Assembly: GCA_963707135.1 (NCBI GenBank)
Contig: CAVPOY010000007.1
Location: forward strand, 1 to 8,047
Source: JBGSTR01 sp963707135
GTDB taxonomy: Bacteria > Pseudomonadota > Gammaproteobacteria > Chromatiales > Chromatiaceae
DNA: 8,047 nucleotides
Direction: 5' to 3'
The first letter of the stretch is position 1; every line of letters starts with the position of its first letter. The notes below the pieces were generated by a model that was given only the letters and a program-made list of their open reading frames with translations, had not been told where the DNA came from and searched no databases. This document shows, piece by piece, positions 6,395 through 8,047 of this stretch. Made by a program: the position numbers and the translations under genes.

Positions 6395-7165
6395 ATGCAC
6401 AAAATGATCCCCGTCGCCCTGGCCCTGATTCTCGCGCCGACCCTCACCGTGACGGTCTTCGGCATCCGAGTCGACGAGGCCCACGCGGGTGTAGACCCTC
6501 ACTGGACCTATGCCGGGGCGACGGGTCCCGAGCACTGGGGGGAGCTCGACACCGGGTTTGCCACCTGCGCGAGCGGCGTCAACCAGTCCCCGATCGACAT
6601 CCACTCCACACTGGACGCGGACCTGCCCCCGCTCCGGGTCGACTACCAAGGGCGGGGAACCGAGATCCTCAACAACGGCCACACGATCCAGGTCAATGTG
6701 GCCCCCGGCTCGATTCTGACCTTGGAGGGCACGCCCTTCGAGCTGAAGCAGTTCCACTTCCATGCGCCGAGCGAAAACACGGTAGACGGAGAGTCGTTCG
6801 CGATGGAGGCCCACCTTGTCCACGCGGATGCGGAGGGGCACCTGGCGGTGATGGGGGTGTTGTATCGACTAGGGAAGGAGAACCGTGCCCTGGCGGAGGT
6901 GTTGGCAGACATGCCCCAAGAGGCGGGTATGAAGCAGGCACTGCTGTCTGCGATCGACCCGGCGGGCTTTCTCCCGCGGGTTGGCGACTATTTCCGATTC
7001 AATGGGTCGCTGACCACCCCGCCCTGCACGGAGGGGGTGCGCTGGGTGGTCATCAAGGAGCCGCTGACGGTATCGAAGGAGCAGGTGCAGGCCTTTCAGG
7101 CGGTGATGCATGGGACCAACAATCGCCCGGTGCAAGCGGTGAACGCCAGGCCCGTGCTGCGCTGA
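6395..7165 (+). CDS. Alpha-class carbonic anhydrase, exported
   Basis: A 256-residue zinc enzyme that interconverts CO2 and bicarbonate in the periplasm. A signal peptide (hydrophobic 4-23) ends with AHA at 29-31, a good signal peptidase I site. The mature protein starts GVDPHWTYAG and has the usual alpha-class order: GPEHWGEL, NQSPIDI (63-69), NNGHTIQV with H96 as the likely proton shuttle, QFHFHAPSEN with zinc ligands H121 and H123, E127 (the Glu of the gatekeeping network), EAHLVH with third ligand H140, and SLTTPPCTEGVRW (205-217) with T207 at the active site. C58 and C211 occupy the conserved disulfide positions of bacterial alpha enzymes, which fits an oxidising compartment. Every catalytic residue is present and the length is normal. 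The gene follows the glycine-rich gene after 204 bases with its own ribosome binding site and a leader hairpin. Inorganic-carbon supply or pH balance at the cell surface is the likely role. Confidence 0.97.
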   Translation: MHKMIPVALALILAPTLTVTVFGIRVDEAHAGVDPHWTYAGATGPEHWGELDTGFATCASGVNQSPIDIHSTLDADLPPLRVDYQGRGTEILNNGHTIQVNVAPGSILTLEGTPFELKQFHFHAPSENTVDGESFAMEAHLVHADAEGHLAVMGVLYRLGKENRALAEVLADMPQEAGMKQALLSAIDPAGFLPRVGDYFRFNGSLTTPPCTEGVRWVVIKEPLTVSKEQVQAFQAVMHGTNNRPVQAVNARPVLR

Positions 7166-7256
7166 GTCTCGCCGCCCCGGGGTCTTGGTGGTCACATACC
7201 AGTACAACGACCGACCGCTCTACGAACCGTCTGCGCCGGCAGAGAGCCGGACATCT

Positions 7257-7656
7257 GTAGAGTCCGGTCAGGTAAACAGCGTTGGCCGGGGCGTGGGATC
7301 GGAACAGCCTGCCCCTGACGAAGACCCAGGTCGCTCGACCCGCCCTGGCATCGGCGACGACGCGCCGCATCAGCGCATCGCGTCCCTCCCCGTTCGGTAC
7401 CCGGACCTCGAACGACTGACCGACATGATCGTCGGCCTCAGCCTCGAGATTCAAACGCCAGATGCCGTCACCGGGTCCCGCGCCGCTCCACCAATCCTGG
7501 AGGATCTCAACGGCGGCCTCGTCTCCGCACAGATTGCCAGGGTCCAGGTATCCCTAAAGCGCGATCTCCTCGCTGTTGCGCGCGGCAGGGTAGCGGTCAC
7601 TCGGCGCGAAACCCTCGCGGGAGACGCAGAACGCCGCTGCATAGTCACCGACCGGC
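7257..7656 (-). pseudogene. Broken remnant of an unrecognised protein-coding gene
   Basis: One minus-strand frame reads like real protein from about 7656 to 7257: VGDYAAAFCVSREGFAPSD, then RYPAARNSEEIAL, a TAG stop at 7556-7554, then GYLDPGNLCGDEAAVEILQ, GIWRLNLEAEADDHVGQSFEV, and TWVFVRGRLFRS to NAVYLTGLY. Composition is balanced, with acidic and aromatic residues, unlike the Arg/Pro-rich shadow frames nearby. No credible start codon or ribosome binding site heads it, the TAG interrupts it, and the frame then runs into the 3' end of the carbonic anhydrase in antisense. I do not recognise the family; the second half hints at a small beta-barrel pattern, but that is a guess. Its left part abuts the transposase fragment in a different frame, so the two were joined by rearrangement. 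Confidence 0.5.
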
Positions 7657-7775
7657 TCGCCGCACCGCCTCCCGCAGCGCATCGAGGTGCCGCACCAACA
7701 GATCCGACCGCCGTTTCAATAGATTGATCGTAAAGAAATAGGTCCCGGCACTCGGTAGCGGCGATAGTTCGGCAT
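7645..7775 (-). pseudogene. N-terminal fragment of a REP-associated tyrosine transposase (RAYT, IS200/IS605-like)
   Basis: From an ATG at 7775 the minus strand reads MPNYRRYRVPG. After a frameshift near 7744-7747 it continues in another frame as GTYFFTINLLKRRSDLLV, then RHLDALREAVRRA, to a TGA at 7647-7645. Joined, the two pieces match the conserved start of RAYT proteins (Y-R-R-Y-x-V-P-G-G-T-Y-F-F-T-V-N-L). The catalytic HUH motif and Tyr, which would lie downstream, are absent, so the gene is dead. Intact RAYTs are about 150-200 residues; about 43 are left here. RAYTs act on REP elements of the GTAG type, and a REP array begins 33 bases upstream of this start codon, the normal REP-RAYT arrangement. 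Confidence 0.82.
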
Positions 7776-7808
7776 TGGTGCGGATCAACCCCGTACGGCG
7801 CACACCAC

Positions 7809-8047
7809 GTAGGGCGGATGCCCGCAGGGCGATCCGCCATCCCACCGGCCGAGCAATCGGCGGAACCGCCTTCGGCGTTCCACCCTACGCGGAGACCCCG
7901 TAGGGCGGATGCCCGCAGGGCGATCCGCCATCCCACCGTCCGAGCAATCGGCGGAACCGCCTTCGGCGTTCCACCCTACGCGGAGATCCCGGTAGGGCGG
8001 ATGCCCGCAGGGCGATCCGCCATCCCACCGTCCGAGCAATCGGCGGA
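7809..8047. repeat. Second BIME-like REP array, truncated by the window edge
   Basis: Units begin at 7809, 7900 and 7992 (periods 91 and 92), each with GTAG, the two inverted REP stems and the same linker as the array at 1624-2210. The third unit runs off the window. Spacers read GCGGAGACCCC and GCGGAGATCCCG, close to those of the first array. The plus-strand REPs here are all the GGCGGAT/ATCCGCC form. Confidence 0.9.

Noticed and set aside
7185..7727. 180-residue plus-strand open frame
   Set aside because: It has no ribosome binding site or family resemblance and lies opposite the two recognisable minus-strand remnants.

Overview
The window is GC-rich DNA, most likely from a gammaproteobacterium. 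A purple sulfur bacterium or relative (Chromatiaceae/Ectothiorhodospiraceae type) is my best guess. This rests on strong G/C third-position use, a CCA-encoding tRNA-Arg(UCG), dense GTAG-type REP elements with a RAYT remnant, and a secreted Gly/Tyr-rich repeat protein beside a periplasmic alpha-carbonic anhydrase. The lineage is inference; no marker gene fixes it.

Layout. Positions 1-1142 (minus) hold the N-terminal two thirds of a NodU/CmcH-type O-carbamoyltransferase that runs off the left edge. A gene-free stretch follows, then tRNA-Arg(UCG) on the minus strand (1489-1565). From about 1624 to 2210 lies a tandem array of 91-92 bp units, each made of two inverted REP elements (a BIME-like unit). 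At 2390-5230 (plus) is a 946-residue protein that joins an N-terminal RelE/ParE-like toxin fold, a complete UvrD-type SF1 helicase core, an ankyrin segment and a C-terminal winged-helix-like segment. A solitary unit of the same repeat (5403-5481) separates it from a short secreted Gly-rich protein built on 39-bp tandem repeats (5759-6190). An exported alpha-carbonic anhydrase follows (6395-7165), with a strong hairpin in its leader. The right end is degenerate: a broken protein-coding remnant of unknown function (about 7257-7656, minus), a frameshifted N-terminal fragment of a REP-associated tyrosine transposase (7645-7775, minus), and a second REP array that leaves the window (7809-8047).

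How the parts fit. Three REP/BIME loci plus a RAYT remnant describe an old REP-RAYT colonisation of this region; the local RAYT is dead, so any mobilisation would need another copy. The helicase fusion stands alone with no partner gene in its operon and is the best candidate for an uncharacterised system, possibly single-gene anti-phage defence or stress response. The Gly-rich protein and the carbonic anhydrase are both exported and lie in tandem, but each has its own ribosome binding site and a 204-base gap separates them, so co-transcription is uncertain.
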